From NCBI GenBank assembly GCA_903847945.1, contig CAINEY010000033.1, positions 1 to 38,459 on the forward strand: a DNA stretch of 38,459 nt. The letters are read 5' to 3'. Below are positions 7,660 to 15,291 of the stretch, piece by piece (position 1 is the stretch's first letter; each line of letters opens with the position of its first letter). A program made the position numbers and the translations under genes. The notes beneath the pieces are model-generated. The model did no database searches. It saw only the letters and a list, made by a program, of their open reading frames with translations, and was not told where the DNA came from. The DNA is from an uncultured bacterium. GTDB taxonomy: Bacteria > Bacillota_I > Bacilli_A > Erysipelotrichales > Erysipelotrichaceae.

Positions 7660-8562
7660 TTAATTCAATCCGCTGGCTTGTGGAACTCTCACTGTGATGA
7701 ACTTCGGTTGAAGTTCACAGTCGTATTCCTGGAGGTATTTGACTTCCCCGTCGATTTGAGACGGAACCAGTTGGGCGGTTTTGACTTGGAGGGAGGTGCA
7801 TTTGTAGAAATGCGCTTCACGTTCCAGAACATGCTTCCCAACCATGTATTTGGGCAGCAAGAGGAGAATGCGGCTAAGCGACGTATAATCGACCAGACAG
7901 ATATCAAACACGCCATCCTGAACCGAAGCATCCGGTGTCGGCTGGAAACCGCCCCCGTAGAACTTGCCGTTCATGATCGCTAAGAGGAGCATTTGGTGAT
8001 GGGTGGTCTTCCCGTCCATCGTCAGTTCGAGATCGATGGGTTTGCGTTCTTTTAAGGTTAAGAAGACACTGACAATGTAGACCAGTTTGGAAGGTATGGG
8101 CAGTTTCTTACCGAGCTTTTCGGCTTTGACCGTCACGGCCGCATCCAAACCCATCGTCAGGCAGTTATGGAAGAGCATCGTCTGATTGGCTCGTCCGATA
8201 TCGACTTGGGCTTCTTTTCCGTCGATGGTCTGAAACAGCGTCTCCTTGAGGCTTAGTCCTTTGGGATATTCGAACATGCGTGTAAAATCATTTCCGGTTC
8301 CGGAAGGAATAACGGCCATGGGCACCCCCGCTTGCATGCCGTTAAGCACTTCGTAGCCTGTCCCGTCCCCACCGCAGGCATACACCGTCACGTCGTCTTT
8401 GGCCGTATAGCGGGCCGCTAATTGCGTCGCATGGCCTTTGCCTTCGGTCATCAGGATTTCATAGTCTTTCCCGTTGGCCTGACAGTAGTCATGAATCCAA
8501 GGAATGATCTTCTTCGAGCGTCCGTGTCCAGACACGGGATTCACAATAAAGATGTGTTTCAT
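7660..8562 (-). CDS. Diacylglycerol/lipid kinase family protein (YegS/DgkB type)
   Basis: Predicted soluble lipid kinase of 300 residues that would phosphorylate diacylglycerol or a related lipid, recycling lipid for phospholipid synthesis. The DAGK catalytic domain is clear: FIVNPVSGHGRSKK at the N-terminus, the nucleotide motif ACGGDGTGYEVLNG near residue 83, and PSGTGNDFTR near 107. It sits between nagA and nagB, an unexpected partner. A TATAAT string is created by the nagA stop region 20-30 bases upstream, so it might have a weak promoter of its own. AAAGG precedes the ATG. Confidence 0.9.
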   Translation of the reverse strand: MKHIFIVNPVSGHGRSKKIIPWIHDYCQANGKDYEILMTEGKGHATQLAARYTAKDDVTVYACGGDGTGYEVLNGMQAGVPMAVIPSGTGNDFTRMFEYPKGLSLKETLFQTIDGKEAQVDIGRANQTMLFHNCLTMGLDAAVTVKAEKLGKKLPIPSKLVYIVSVFLTLKERKPIDLELTMDGKTTHHQMLLLAIMNGKFYGGGFQPTPDASVQDGVFDICLVDYTSLSRILLLLPKYMVGKHVLEREAHFYKCTSLQVKTAQLVPSQIDGEVKYLQEYDCELQPKFITVRVPQASGLN

Positions 8563-8582
8563 GGGGGTACCTTTTGGGTTTA

Positions 8583-9725
8583 TTATACCGTAAAAACGCG
8601 TTCGCCATTCACATAGGTTGCCTGCACGGCATAGTCCTCATCGATGACCGTCAAATCGGCCCAGTAATGGACCTTGATTTTACCCGTGATGTGGCCCAAA
8701 CCCAAGACATGCGCCGGGTTGGTGGTGCAGGCGTTGATGGCACTAACTTCATCGACCCGAGCGTGTTCAATAAGATTGCGCAAGCCGTCGTTGTAAGTCA
8801 AGGTACTGCCGGCCAAGGTGTTGCTGCCGCTGAGATAAGCTCCACCGTTAGGCCGAACATCGATGGTCTGTCCGCCAAAAATGTATTGACCCGGTTGGAC
8901 CCCTTTGACACATAAGGCATCGGTGATCATAACGCAACGATCCTTGCCTTTGGCTTTGAAGAGCACGTTGATGGCCGGCCAACTGACGTGGTTGCCGTCA
9001 CTGATGATTTCGGCGTATGCGTCGCCCAGTCGTAAAGCGGCTCCGACCAATCCCGGTTGACGGTGATTGAAAGGCGTCATGGCGTTGAAGGTATGGGTCA
9101 ATCCGGAAGCCCCGTTAGCAAACGCCATCACGGCTTCATCGTAGGTGGATGCGGAATGGCCGAGATTCACAAATACGCCATCTGCACTGGCATAGCGGGT
9201 CAGTTCAAACTGAACATCATTCTCCGCTGCCACCGTCATCACTTTGATGCGGTGACCGGAGGCTTCCTGATAGCGTTTGAATTGATCCAGATCGGGTTTG
9301 ACGATAAAGGGTTCAGGTTGAGCGCCCTTATAAGCGACATTCAAATAAGGTCCTTCAAAGTGGACTCCGCCGATGCGGGCTCCTTGGGGATGCTCGTTCG
9401 CGATGGCAGCGACATTGCGCAAGGCGGTGGTCAATACGGCTTCGCTTTGAGTGATCGTGGTGGGACACACCATTGTTAAGCCTTCTTGAGGAGCTTTCGC
9501 CAACCAGGCTTTAAGACCGTTGGGATCGGCATCATTGGTGTCGAATCCGAAGGCTCCATGGCAGTGCGTATCGATAAATCCCGGCAGGATTCTCAAATTC
9601 CCGTAATCGATGTCGGGTTTCTGGGCATCCAGGGCAGTGATGGCTGTAATGCGGCCACCGTCGAGGGTCAGCTGAGCGGGAATCCATTGTTCCTGGATCC
9701 ACACCCGTTTACTTTGAATGATCAT
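8583..9725 (-). CDS. nagA: N-acetylglucosamine-6-phosphate deacetylase
   Basis: Metal-dependent amidohydrolase that removes acetate from GlcNAc 6-phosphate, the step before NagB. The 380-residue protein has the metal motif IDTHCHGAFG, the glutamate in GVHFEGPYLN, histidines in VNLGHSAST and GLTHTFNAM, substrate residues in SDGNHVSW, and the catalytic Asp in MITDAL. AGGAGG is six bases before this ATG, so it is preferred over an ATG 39 codons upstream that would lie deep in ygiQ. It overlaps the ygiQ end by 17 bases. The product path is NagA, NagB, then fructose 6-phosphate. Confidence 0.96.
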   Translation of the reverse strand: MIIQSKRVWIQEQWIPAQLTLDGGRITAITALDAQKPDIDYGNLRILPGFIDTHCHGAFGFDTNDADPNGLKAWLAKAPQEGLTMVCPTTITQSEAVLTTALRNVAAIANEHPQGARIGGVHFEGPYLNVAYKGAQPEPFIVKPDLDQFKRYQEASGHRIKVMTVAAENDVQFELTRYASADGVFVNLGHSASTYDEAVMAFANGASGLTHTFNAMTPFNHRQPGLVGAALRLGDAYAEIISDGNHVSWPAINVLFKAKGKDRCVMITDALCVKGVQPGQYIFGGQTIDVRPNGGAYLSGSNTLAGSTLTYNDGLRNLIEHARVDEVSAINACTTNPAHVLGLGHITGKIKVHYWADLTVIDEDYAVQATYVNGERVFTV

Positions 9726-11523
9726 AGGACCTCCTGATGGGTAATGGCTTAATGAGGCAATGTGCCCCGTAACCGACCAGATCGAGTCGGTTGGCTTGTT
9801 TAAGGGCTTCAAAGACCAAATGCTGATTCTTGGGATTGGCATACTGCATAAGCACCCGCTGCCAGGTCTTTTCTTTCACGGTTTTAGCCACATACACGGG
9901 CTTACCGGTGTAGGGATCGTGTTCCGTGTAATACATCGTCGTGCTGATCGTAAAGGGGGTCGGATAGAAATCCTGGACCTGTTGGGGTTGGTGTTTGATT
10001 TTCTTTAAGTAGAGCGCTAATTCGATCGCATCTTTGAGTTCACTGCCCGGATGAGATGAAATGAGATACGGAACAAGGTATTGTTCCTTGTGGTACTCGC
10101 GGTTTTTGGCTTCGTAGGTCTTGACGAACTTATCGTAGAGTTCAAACGGGGGTTTCCCCATCAAACGCAGAACCCGATTGCTGATGTGTTCCGGAGCGAC
10201 TTTCAGTTGACCGGAAATGTGGTGCTGAACCAACTCATTGAAGAAGGTTTGGTCCTTGTCATACATCAGGTAATCGTATCGGATCCCCGATCGGATGAAG
10301 ACTTTCTTCACTTTCGGCAACGCGCGCAGCTGGCGTAACGCATCCAGGTAATTCGAATGGGTCACTTCCAAGGCCGGACACGGCGTCGGGTCCAAACAAT
10401 CCCGGTGTTTACACGTGCCGTGAGTCAGTTGTTTCTGACAGCTGGGTTGGTGGAAATTGGCGGTTGGACCTCCGACATCATGGATGTACCCTTTGAAGTT
10501 CGGCATGGCGGTGATCTTCTTGGCTTCATCCAACAGTGAGGGCGTCGAACGGGCTGTGATCATGCGCCCCTGATGGGCAGTGATGGCACAGAAGCTGCAC
10601 GCCCCAAAACATCCCCGGTTGGAGATGAGGGAGAACTGCACCTCTTCGATGGCCGGAACGTAGGTGTACGAAGGATGGAACGTGCGTTGATAGGGTAAAC
10701 TGTAGACCCAATCCATTTCGTCTTGGGTCAACGCAAAGGCAGGCTTGTTTTGAATGATCCGCACGTTTCCGTAGGCTTCCACCAGCGGTAAGCCGGTAAA
10801 CGCATCGGTGTTACGATGCTGGATCATGAAGCTTTCACTGTATTTCTGCTTGTCGGATTTGACCTCCGCAAAGGTCGGTAAAACAATGGTCTGCGAAGGG
10901 TTTTCGTGGATCTTGGTTTTCCAAACCGTTCCGCGGACATAGGTGATCTCCGAAACGGGAATGCCGGCCCGTAAGGCATCGGCCACTTCAACGATCGTGT
11001 TTTCAGCCATGCCGTAAACCAGAAGATCCGCAGTCGCATCCATCAGGATGGAGGCCCGGACTTTATCGTCCCAGTAATCGTAATGGGCGAAACGGCGCAG
11101 CGAGGCTTCGATGCCGCCTAAGATGATGGCCGCTTGCGGATCGAACTTACGGATCCATTGGCTATAAACGATAGTGGCGCGATCGGGACGTTTCCCCATC
11201 ACTCCCCCATCCGTGTAATAATCTTTATCCCGGCGTTTGCGGTTGACCGTATAGTGGTTCACCATCGAGTCGATGTTTCCACCGGTCACCAGATAACCCA
11301 AGTTGGGTTTCCCGTACTGTGCCAGTTCACGATCGTTCTTCCAATCAGGTTGGGCGCAGATCGCGATCGAATACCCGTGAGCTTCCAAGACCCTGGCGAT
11401 GATGGCCGTTCCAAACGACGGATGATCGACGTAGGCATCCCCGCTGACCAAGACAAAATCCACGGTTTCCCAACCGCGGGCATCCATCTCTTTTCTATTG
11501 ATCGGCAAGAAGTCGTTCATCAT
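9709..11523 (-). CDS. YgiQ-family radical SAM protein
   Basis: Radical S-adenosylmethionine enzyme of unknown reaction, 604 residues. The N-terminal UPF0313 domain includes SGDAYVDHPSFGTAII. The radical SAM cysteines are in RGCFGACSFCAIT (CX3CX2C), near residue 310. A second Cys cluster (CQKQLTHGTCKHRDC) near residue 360 is typical of YgiQ proteins. Two adjacent ATGs are possible. Neither has a Shine-Dalgarno, because the pduL terminator hairpin ends directly at the start codon. The gene leads the nagA-lipid kinase-nagB-HAD group, but a functional link to amino sugars is not established. Confidence 0.9.
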   Translation of the reverse strand: MMNDFLPINRKEMDARGWETVDFVLVSGDAYVDHPSFGTAIIARVLEAHGYSIAICAQPDWKNDRELAQYGKPNLGYLVTGGNIDSMVNHYTVNRKRRDKDYYTDGGVMGKRPDRATIVYSQWIRKFDPQAAIILGGIEASLRRFAHYDYWDDKVRASILMDATADLLVYGMAENTIVEVADALRAGIPVSEITYVRGTVWKTKIHENPSQTIVLPTFAEVKSDKQKYSESFMIQHRNTDAFTGLPLVEAYGNVRIIQNKPAFALTQDEMDWVYSLPYQRTFHPSYTYVPAIEEVQFSLISNRGCFGACSFCAITAHQGRMITARSTPSLLDEAKKITAMPNFKGYIHDVGGPTANFHQPSCQKQLTHGTCKHRDCLDPTPCPALEVTHSNYLDALRQLRALPKVKKVFIRSGIRYDYLMYDKDQTFFNELVQHHISGQLKVAPEHISNRVLRLMGKPPFELYDKFVKTYEAKNREYHKEQYLVPYLISSHPGSELKDAIELALYLKKIKHQPQQVQDFYPTPFTISTTMYYTEHDPYTGKPVYVAKTVKEKTWQRVLMQYANPKNQHLVFEALKQANRLDLVGYGAHCLIKPLPIRRSYDHSK

Positions 11524-11524
11524 G

Positions 11525-11546
11525 AAAAAAGCCGCAATGCGGCTTA
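11525..11546 (-). terminator. Terminator of pduL, abutting the ygiQ start
   Basis: GCCGCA and TGCGGC pair with a two-base minimal centre and are followed by TTTTTTC on the minus strand. The pduL stop TAA immediately precedes the hairpin, and the T-run runs into the ygiQ ATG at 11521-11523. Confidence 0.85.
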
Positions 11547-12125
11547 ATCGACCAGGATCTCGCCCCAGGCTTCACCGGACATTCCGGCAGCATTGGCTTC
11601 ATCGGTATCGATGTGCATGGCCGGCGCAAACTTGTCGCTTACGCGGATCACGACATCCCCGAAGACCGTGGTGCGTTCATTTCCGGAGACTTTGACGCTG
11701 ACGATCTGGCTGTTTTTAACGTTAAACTTTTCCGCATCGGCCGGTGTCAGGTGAATGTGACGTTTGGCGGCAATCAGCCCTTGGGACAAGGTAACGGATC
11801 CTTTGGGACCAACTAACGTAACGCCTGGTGTTCCATCAATGTAGCCGGATTCACGCACCAGAGCGGTTGCGCCCAAGGTGCGGGCATCCGTCAAAGACAC
11901 TTCGACTTGGGAGGCATTGCGAACGGGACCTAAAATGGTGACATTTTTGATGGCTGAACGGGGTCCCACCACATCGACTTTCTCTTCGGATGCGTATTGT
12001 CCGGGCTGCGAGAGGGCTTTCTTGGGGCGCAATTGGTACCCTTCTCCAAACAGGACTTCCAGGTCGGCTTGGGTCACGTGGACGTGACGGGCCGATATTT
12101 CAACTAAGACTTTGTTCTCTGACAT
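11544..12125 (-). CDS. pduL: Phosphate acyltransferase, PduL type
   Basis: Transfers acyl groups between CoA and phosphate (acetyl-CoA or propanoyl-CoA to the acyl phosphate), replacing Pta in many anaerobes. The 193 residues form two related beta-barrel halves. Metal-binding histidines appear in ISARHVHVTQ near the N-terminus and in RHIHLTPADA in the second half. The start with AGAGG at nine bases is chosen; an in-frame extension of 50 residues would cross the promoter. No microcompartment shell genes are nearby, so a housekeeping role in acetate formation and ATP gain is more likely than a propanediol role. Confidence 0.92.
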   Translation of the reverse strand: MSENKVLVEISARHVHVTQADLEVLFGEGYQLRPKKALSQPGQYASEEKVDVVGPRSAIKNVTILGPVRNASQVEVSLTDARTLGATALVRESGYIDGTPGVTLVGPKGSVTLSQGLIAAKRHIHLTPADAEKFNVKNSQIVSVKVSGNERTTVFGDVVIRVSDKFAPAMHIDTDEANAAGMSGEAWGEILVD

Positions 12126-12149
12126 GCGATTACCTCTTTGAACGTTTAC

Positions 12150-12178
12150 ATTATACGTTTTTTTCATTTCATTTTCAA
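12150..12178 (-). promoter_or_regulatory. Promoter of pduL
   Basis: TTGAAA (12173-12178) and TATAAT (12150-12155) on the minus strand are separated by 17 bases. The initiating ATG is 25 bases downstream of the -10 box. Confidence 0.85.
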
Positions 12179-12205
12179 TGAACCAAACCTGAAACGGAGT
12201 CATCC

Positions 12206-12235
12206 TAGCCATTCCCTGAAAAAATCCTGTATAAT
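12206..12235 (+). promoter_or_regulatory. Promoter of fba
   Basis: A perfect -10 box TATAAT (12230-12235) is preceded at 18 bases by TAGCCA, a four-of-six -35 match. It is followed by AGGAGG and the fba ATG. Confidence 0.7.
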
Positions 12236-12255
12236 ATTCACCAGGAGGAACGACT

Positions 12256-13194
12256 ATGCCCTTAGTATCGACCAAAGAGATGTTTAAAAAAGCCTATGAA
12301 GGAGGCTATGCGATTGGCGCGTTCAACGTCAATAACATGGAAATCGTTCAGGCGATCGTTGAAGCCGCGAATGAACTCAAATCCCCCGTCATCCTGCAGG
12401 TGTCCAAAGGCGCCCGCGATTATGCCAAACCCGTTTATTTGACCAAGTTGGTGGAAGCCGCTCTGCTCGACAGCAACATTCCCATTGCCTTGCATCTCGA
12501 CCACGGCGACAGCTTCGAAACCTGCAAAGCCTGCATCGACACCGGATTTACCTCCGTCATGATCGACGGTTCCCACTTGCCGTTTGAAGAGAACATTGCC
12601 CTCACCAAGAAAGTCGTGGACTATGCCCACGCCCATAACCCCTACATCACCGTTGAAGGGGAACTCGGACAACTCGCCGGGGTGGAAGATGAAATCGATG
12701 TGGCCCATCACAGCTACACCAACCCGGACGATGTCGAAGAATTCGTCAAACGTACCGGCGTGGATTCCTTGGCCATTGCCATCGGAACCAGCCACGGCGC
12801 CTTCAAATTCAAACCGGGTCAGAAGCCGCAGTTGCGCTTCGACATCCTTGAAGAAGTCTCCCGCCGCTTACCCAACTTCCCGATCGTTCTCCACGGAGCG
12901 TCCAGCGTCAGCCAGGAATATGTGAAAACGATCCAGGCTAATGGCGGTAAACTCGAAGATGCCATCGGGATCCCCGAAGACATGCTGCGTCAAGCCGCTC
13001 GCAGTGCCGTCTGCAAGATCAACATCGACTCCGACCTGCGCTTGGCGATGACTGCCGGGATCCGTGAAGTCTTCACGGCCAAACCGGATGTGTTCGATCC
13101 GCGTACCTACCTCAAAGTCGGACGCAAGAACGTCAAAGACGTCGTCTCCCACAAGATCAAACACGTCTTGGGCAGCGAAGGCAAAGCTGACTAA
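12256..13194 (+). CDS. fba: Fructose-bisphosphate aldolase, class II
   Basis: Zinc-dependent glycolytic aldolase splitting fructose 1,6-bisphosphate into triose phosphates. The 312-residue protein begins PLVSTKEMFKKAYEGGYAIGAFNVNNME. Metal and catalytic residues are recognisable in LHLDHGDSFE, SVMIDGSHLPFEEN, VEGELGQLAG, GTSHGAF and VLHGASSV. AGGAGG precedes ATG. It is transcribed alone, divergent from pduL, and ends in a strong hairpin. Codon use is biased toward C-ending codons, consistent with high expression. Confidence 0.97.
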   Translation: MPLVSTKEMFKKAYEGGYAIGAFNVNNMEIVQAIVEAANELKSPVILQVSKGARDYAKPVYLTKLVEAALLDSNIPIALHLDHGDSFETCKACIDTGFTSVMIDGSHLPFEENIALTKKVVDYAHAHNPYITVEGELGQLAGVEDEIDVAHHSYTNPDDVEEFVKRTGVDSLAIAIGTSHGAFKFKPGQKPQLRFDILEEVSRRLPNFPIVLHGASSVSQEYVKTIQANGGKLEDAIGIPEDMLRQAARSAVCKINIDSDLRLAMTAGIREVFTAKPDVFDPRTYLKVGRKNVKDVVSHKIKHVLGSEGKAD

Positions 13195-13196
13195 TC

Positions 13197-13221
13197 AAAG
13201 ATCCCCTCGGGGATCTTTTTT
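13197..13221 (+). terminator. Terminator of fba
   Basis: AAAGATCCCC pairs with GGGGATCTTT and is followed by a T-run, three bases after the fba stop. Confidence 0.93.
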
Positions 13222-13224
13222 AAG

Positions 13225-13253
13225 AAAAGACCACTTCATTGAAGTGGTCTTTT
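13225..13253. terminator. Bidirectional terminator between fba and the bactofilin gene
   Basis: AAAAGACCACTTCA and its reverse complement form a near-perfect palindrome with A/T flanks usable on both strands, between two convergent genes. Confidence 0.8.
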
Positions 13254-13266
13254 CGGTTATAATCGT

Positions 13267-14130
13267 TTATTCGGCGTTTTTTCGAACTGTATATTGTCCT
13301 TCAAGGGTAGCACCTGACTCAACGCTGATAGAAGCGCTGGTCAGATTACCGTGAACGGACGCTGACTTGGTCAATGTGACGGATTCTGCGGCAGTCACAT
13401 TGCCCGTTACTGATCCAGAAATTAAAATAGTTTGAGCTACTACATCCCCGCGAATCGTCGCTGTTTCTTCAATTGTCAATTGTTCTTCACAAGTGACATT
13501 CCCTGTCACTTCGCCACCCATAAGCACAGCAGTCTTCGCTTTGACATCACCTTCAATAACACAGGTAATCTTTGTTTCAAGCCGTTCAGAACAGGTAACA
13601 TTTCCATGAATTTTCCCTGCGATAAACAGTGATGTGTCAAGCTCAACATCTCCTCGGATCACCATGGTTTCGCTGACGACAGCACTCGGATTCTCTTTCT
13701 TTTCTGTATACTCTTGATTCATAGGAACTGACCTTTCTGCCGACTCGGCACTTTGTTTGTTTTCAGTTGACGGATTATTCGGTTTGGATTCGAATTGTTC
13801 CTTTTTCAACCGATTCCAGAAATTCTTCTTTTCATTTCTTTCTGAGGGCAAAGCTGGATAAGGCAATACCTCTTCGTCTGTAGGTAAGGGCTGCTTACTC
13901 TGATCAGATTGGTTTGGACTAAACTGCTCATGGTTTTGATTCACAACAGGTTCAGTTACAACCTCACTTTGTGTTTCTTCGACCTGATCTGTAATGCTGT
14001 CATCGAACCGACCTGCATCTGCTTTAGTCTCATCGAGCAAAACAGGTTCGGTAACACTTATCATGGAAGTTATTTCCATCACGTGACCATCCATGATCCG
14101 GTGCTTTGGTGAAGTTTTGATTTTTTTCAT
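13267..14130 (-). CDS. Bactofilin (polymer-forming cytoskeletal protein)
   Basis: Predicted self-polymerising cytoskeletal protein of 287 residues. About 155 N-terminal residues are polar, rich in Gln, Asn, Glu, Pro and Ser, and look disordered. From about residue 158 a beta-helix of short repeats begins, each carrying motifs such as IRGDVELD, GNVTCSE, EGDVKAKT and GNVTCEEQ. This is the DUF583 bactofilin core, at the C-terminus. Bactofilins form filaments at membranes and shape cells. The gene is AT-rich with different codon choice from its neighbours. It has a canonical promoter with an internal inverted repeat. Confidence 0.88.
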   Translation of the reverse strand: MKKIKTSPKHRIMDGHVMEITSMISVTEPVLLDETKADAGRFDDSITDQVEETQSEVVTEPVVNQNHEQFSPNQSDQSKQPLPTDEEVLPYPALPSERNEKKNFWNRLKKEQFESKPNNPSTENKQSAESAERSVPMNQEYTEKKENPSAVVSETMVIRGDVELDTSLFIAGKIHGNVTCSERLETKITCVIEGDVKAKTAVLMGGEVTGNVTCEEQLTIEETATIRGDVVAQTILISGSVTGNVTAAESVTLTKSASVHGNLTSASISVESGATLEGQYTVRKNAE

Positions 14131-14164
14131 ATCCCCTCATATTTGAAGTATCACAACTTATTCT

Positions 14165-14189
14165 CACTATAAAGCGACAGAGTATAGTG
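14165..14189. repeat. Inverted repeat within the bactofilin promoter
   Basis: CACTATA (14165-14171) and TATAGTG (14183-14189) are exact inverted copies separated by 11 bases. They occupy the -10 box and the spacer, so a bound protein would block transcription. Operator function is inferred. Confidence 0.45.
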
Positions 14190-14195
14190 TGTCAA
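14166..14195 (-). promoter_or_regulatory. Promoter of the bactofilin gene
   Basis: TTGACA (14190-14195) and TATAGT (14166-14171) on the minus strand are separated by 18 bases. It is one of only two perfect TTGACA boxes assigned to a promoter in the window. Confidence 0.85.
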
Positions 14196-14315
14196 TACTT
14201 ATTTATAAATCAATTTTAATTTTTATCGTATATTATAACAGATTATATTTTATTTGTTAGTTTATACTAAAGCATATATTATTCAACCTAAAAATTCGTA
14301 ACACCAGCTGAACAA

Positions 14316-14342
14316 AAGAAAAACCCGGAGTCTTCCGGGTTT
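14316..14342 (-). terminator. Terminator of tRNA-His
   Basis: AAACCCGGA pairs with TCCGGGTTT around a four-base loop, followed by T residues on the minus strand, 11 bases past the encoded CCA. Confidence 0.9.
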
Positions 14343-14352
14343 ACCTCTTAAA

Positions 14353-14430
14353 TGGGGCGATCGACGGGGCTCGAACCCGCGAGTGTCGGAGCCACAATCC
14401 GATGCGTTAACCAGCTTCGCCACGACCGCC
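14353..14430 (-). tRNA. tRNA-His (GTG)
   Basis: The cloverleaf on the minus strand has anticodon GTG in loop TTGTGGC. The genome encodes the extra 5' G at position -1 that pairs with discriminator C73, as required for histidyl-tRNA identity. A CCA end is encoded at 14353-14355. The T-loop is TTCGAGC. Confidence 0.96.
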
Positions 14431-14452
14431 ATACGCACTAAGCGCAATATGT

Positions 14453-14481
14453 ATTTTACTGGAAAGTGCGGGGAATGTAAA
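14453..14481 (-). promoter_or_regulatory. Promoter of tRNA-His
   Basis: TTTACA (14476-14481) and TAAAAT (14453-14458) on the minus strand are separated by 17 bases, between the coaX stop and the tRNA. Confidence 0.75.
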
Positions 14482-14483
14482 GC

Positions 14484-15251
14484 CTATTTGCGGTGAAGTT
14501 GACGATCGATCTCATAGAGCCCGTCATTGAGCAAGTGCGGTTCATAAATGAACTCCGGTAAGTACGGATACACCACTGCCGCAAAGCCACCTGTCAGGAT
14601 CTTAACGGTCCCCTCGCCCAGTTCAGCGGCCATCCGCGAAGCCAGGCCGCGAACCGCTTCGATGTGGCCATACATCAAACCCGACTCCATGGCACTAATC
14701 GTATCACGGCCGATCACGGATGACGGCACTTCGATGTCGATGGTGGGCAGATGAGGAATGAAGGATGATAAAGCATCCCGGCTGATGCGGATGCCGGGGA
14801 TGATGACACCCCCTTCAAAGGTCTCGTTGACGTTAAGTGCACTGAGCTTGGTCGCAGAACCCAAATCGGCTACAATGGCCGGTAAGCGATGGGCCGCATA
14901 AACCCCATAACTGGTCCCGATAAAGTCGGCCCCGATGTCTTTGGGTTGGATCAGTTTGACGTTAAAGTGAGGGACTGAAGCCAGGGAGATATTGTGACCC
15001 GGCAACATCAACAGTTCCGTCAATAAGCGGAAAACGGTCGGCGTAACGGCTGGTACGACCGAACTGAGAATGAATCGTTGTGTGTGATAGCGTTCAACGA
15101 GGGGGATAATCTGGGTATCGATCCACTGGGCATACGCTGATTCGAGGTCCGTCTTCATGGTTTCATAGCGGGCATCAAAGAGCCGTTGTTTGTGGGCATC
15201 ATAAAGAACGATGCAGATGTTGGAATTACCGATGTCAATGGTGAGGAGCAT
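14484..15251 (-). CDS. coaX: Type III pantothenate kinase
   Basis: Phosphorylates pantothenate in the first step of coenzyme A synthesis. The 255-residue protein has the ATP-binding DIGNSN motif at residues 5-10, IGADFIG containing the conserved GAD segment, the family run GGVIIPGIRISRDALSS, and AMESGLMYGH plus TGGFAAVV near the end. The usual DxGTAxTxD motif reads DLGSATKLSA, losing its final Asp. The start is supported by family alignment rather than by a ribosome-binding site: none is present, and the -10 box lies only seven bases upstream. Confidence 0.9.
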   Translation of the reverse strand: MLLTIDIGNSNICIVLYDAHKQRLFDARYETMKTDLESAYAQWIDTQIIPLVERYHTQRFILSSVVPAVTPTVFRLLTELLMLPGHNISLASVPHFNVKLIQPKDIGADFIGTSYGVYAAHRLPAIVADLGSATKLSALNVNETFEGGVIIPGIRISRDALSSFIPHLPTIDIEVPSSVIGRDTISAMESGLMYGHIEAVRGLASRMAAELGEGTVKILTGGFAAVVYPYLPEFIYEPHLLNDGLYEIDRQLHRK

Positions 15252-15257
15252 AGTCCC

Positions 15258-15263
15258 ATTATA
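15258..15263 (-). promoter_or_regulatory. -10 box of coaX, suggesting a leaderless transcript
   Basis: TATAAT on the minus strand is followed by only six bases before the coaX ATG, so transcription should start at or next to the start codon. No good -35 is seen. Confidence 0.5.
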
Positions 15264-15270
15264 ACATAAG

Positions 15271-15291
15271 AAAAACCGGTCTTAGGACCGG
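15271..15291 (-). terminator. Terminator of the Tad-like operon
   Basis: CCGGTC and GACCGG pair, followed by TTTTTC on the minus strand. The loop contains the stop codon of the last Tad-like gene. Confidence 0.88.

Larger units (their letters stand above)
14131..14315. other. AT-rich intergenic region upstream of the bactofilin gene
   Basis: About 185 bases of markedly AT-rich DNA between the bactofilin start and the tRNA-His terminator. Apart from the bactofilin promoter and inverted repeat at 14165-14195, no reading frame, hairpin with a T-run or RNA fold is recognisable. Confidence 0.6.

Noticed and set aside
7996-9726. A microcompartment or propanediol pathway implied by pduL nearby
   Set aside because: No shell proteins, diol dehydratase or aldehyde dehydrogenase genes occur in the window, so PduL is better read as a general phosphotransacylase.
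9726-9842. A 39-residue N-terminal extension of NagA
   Set aside because: It lies within the ygiQ C-terminus, while AGGAGG precedes the ATG at 9723-9725.
12126-12275. A 50-residue N-terminal extension of PduL
   Set aside because: The region contains divergent promoters, and AGAGG supports the downstream ATG that matches the family N-terminus.
14131-14315. A mobile-element remnant in the AT-rich patch beside tRNA-His
   Set aside because: No transposase or integrase frame, no terminal repeats and no partial tRNA copy were seen; only base composition is unusual.
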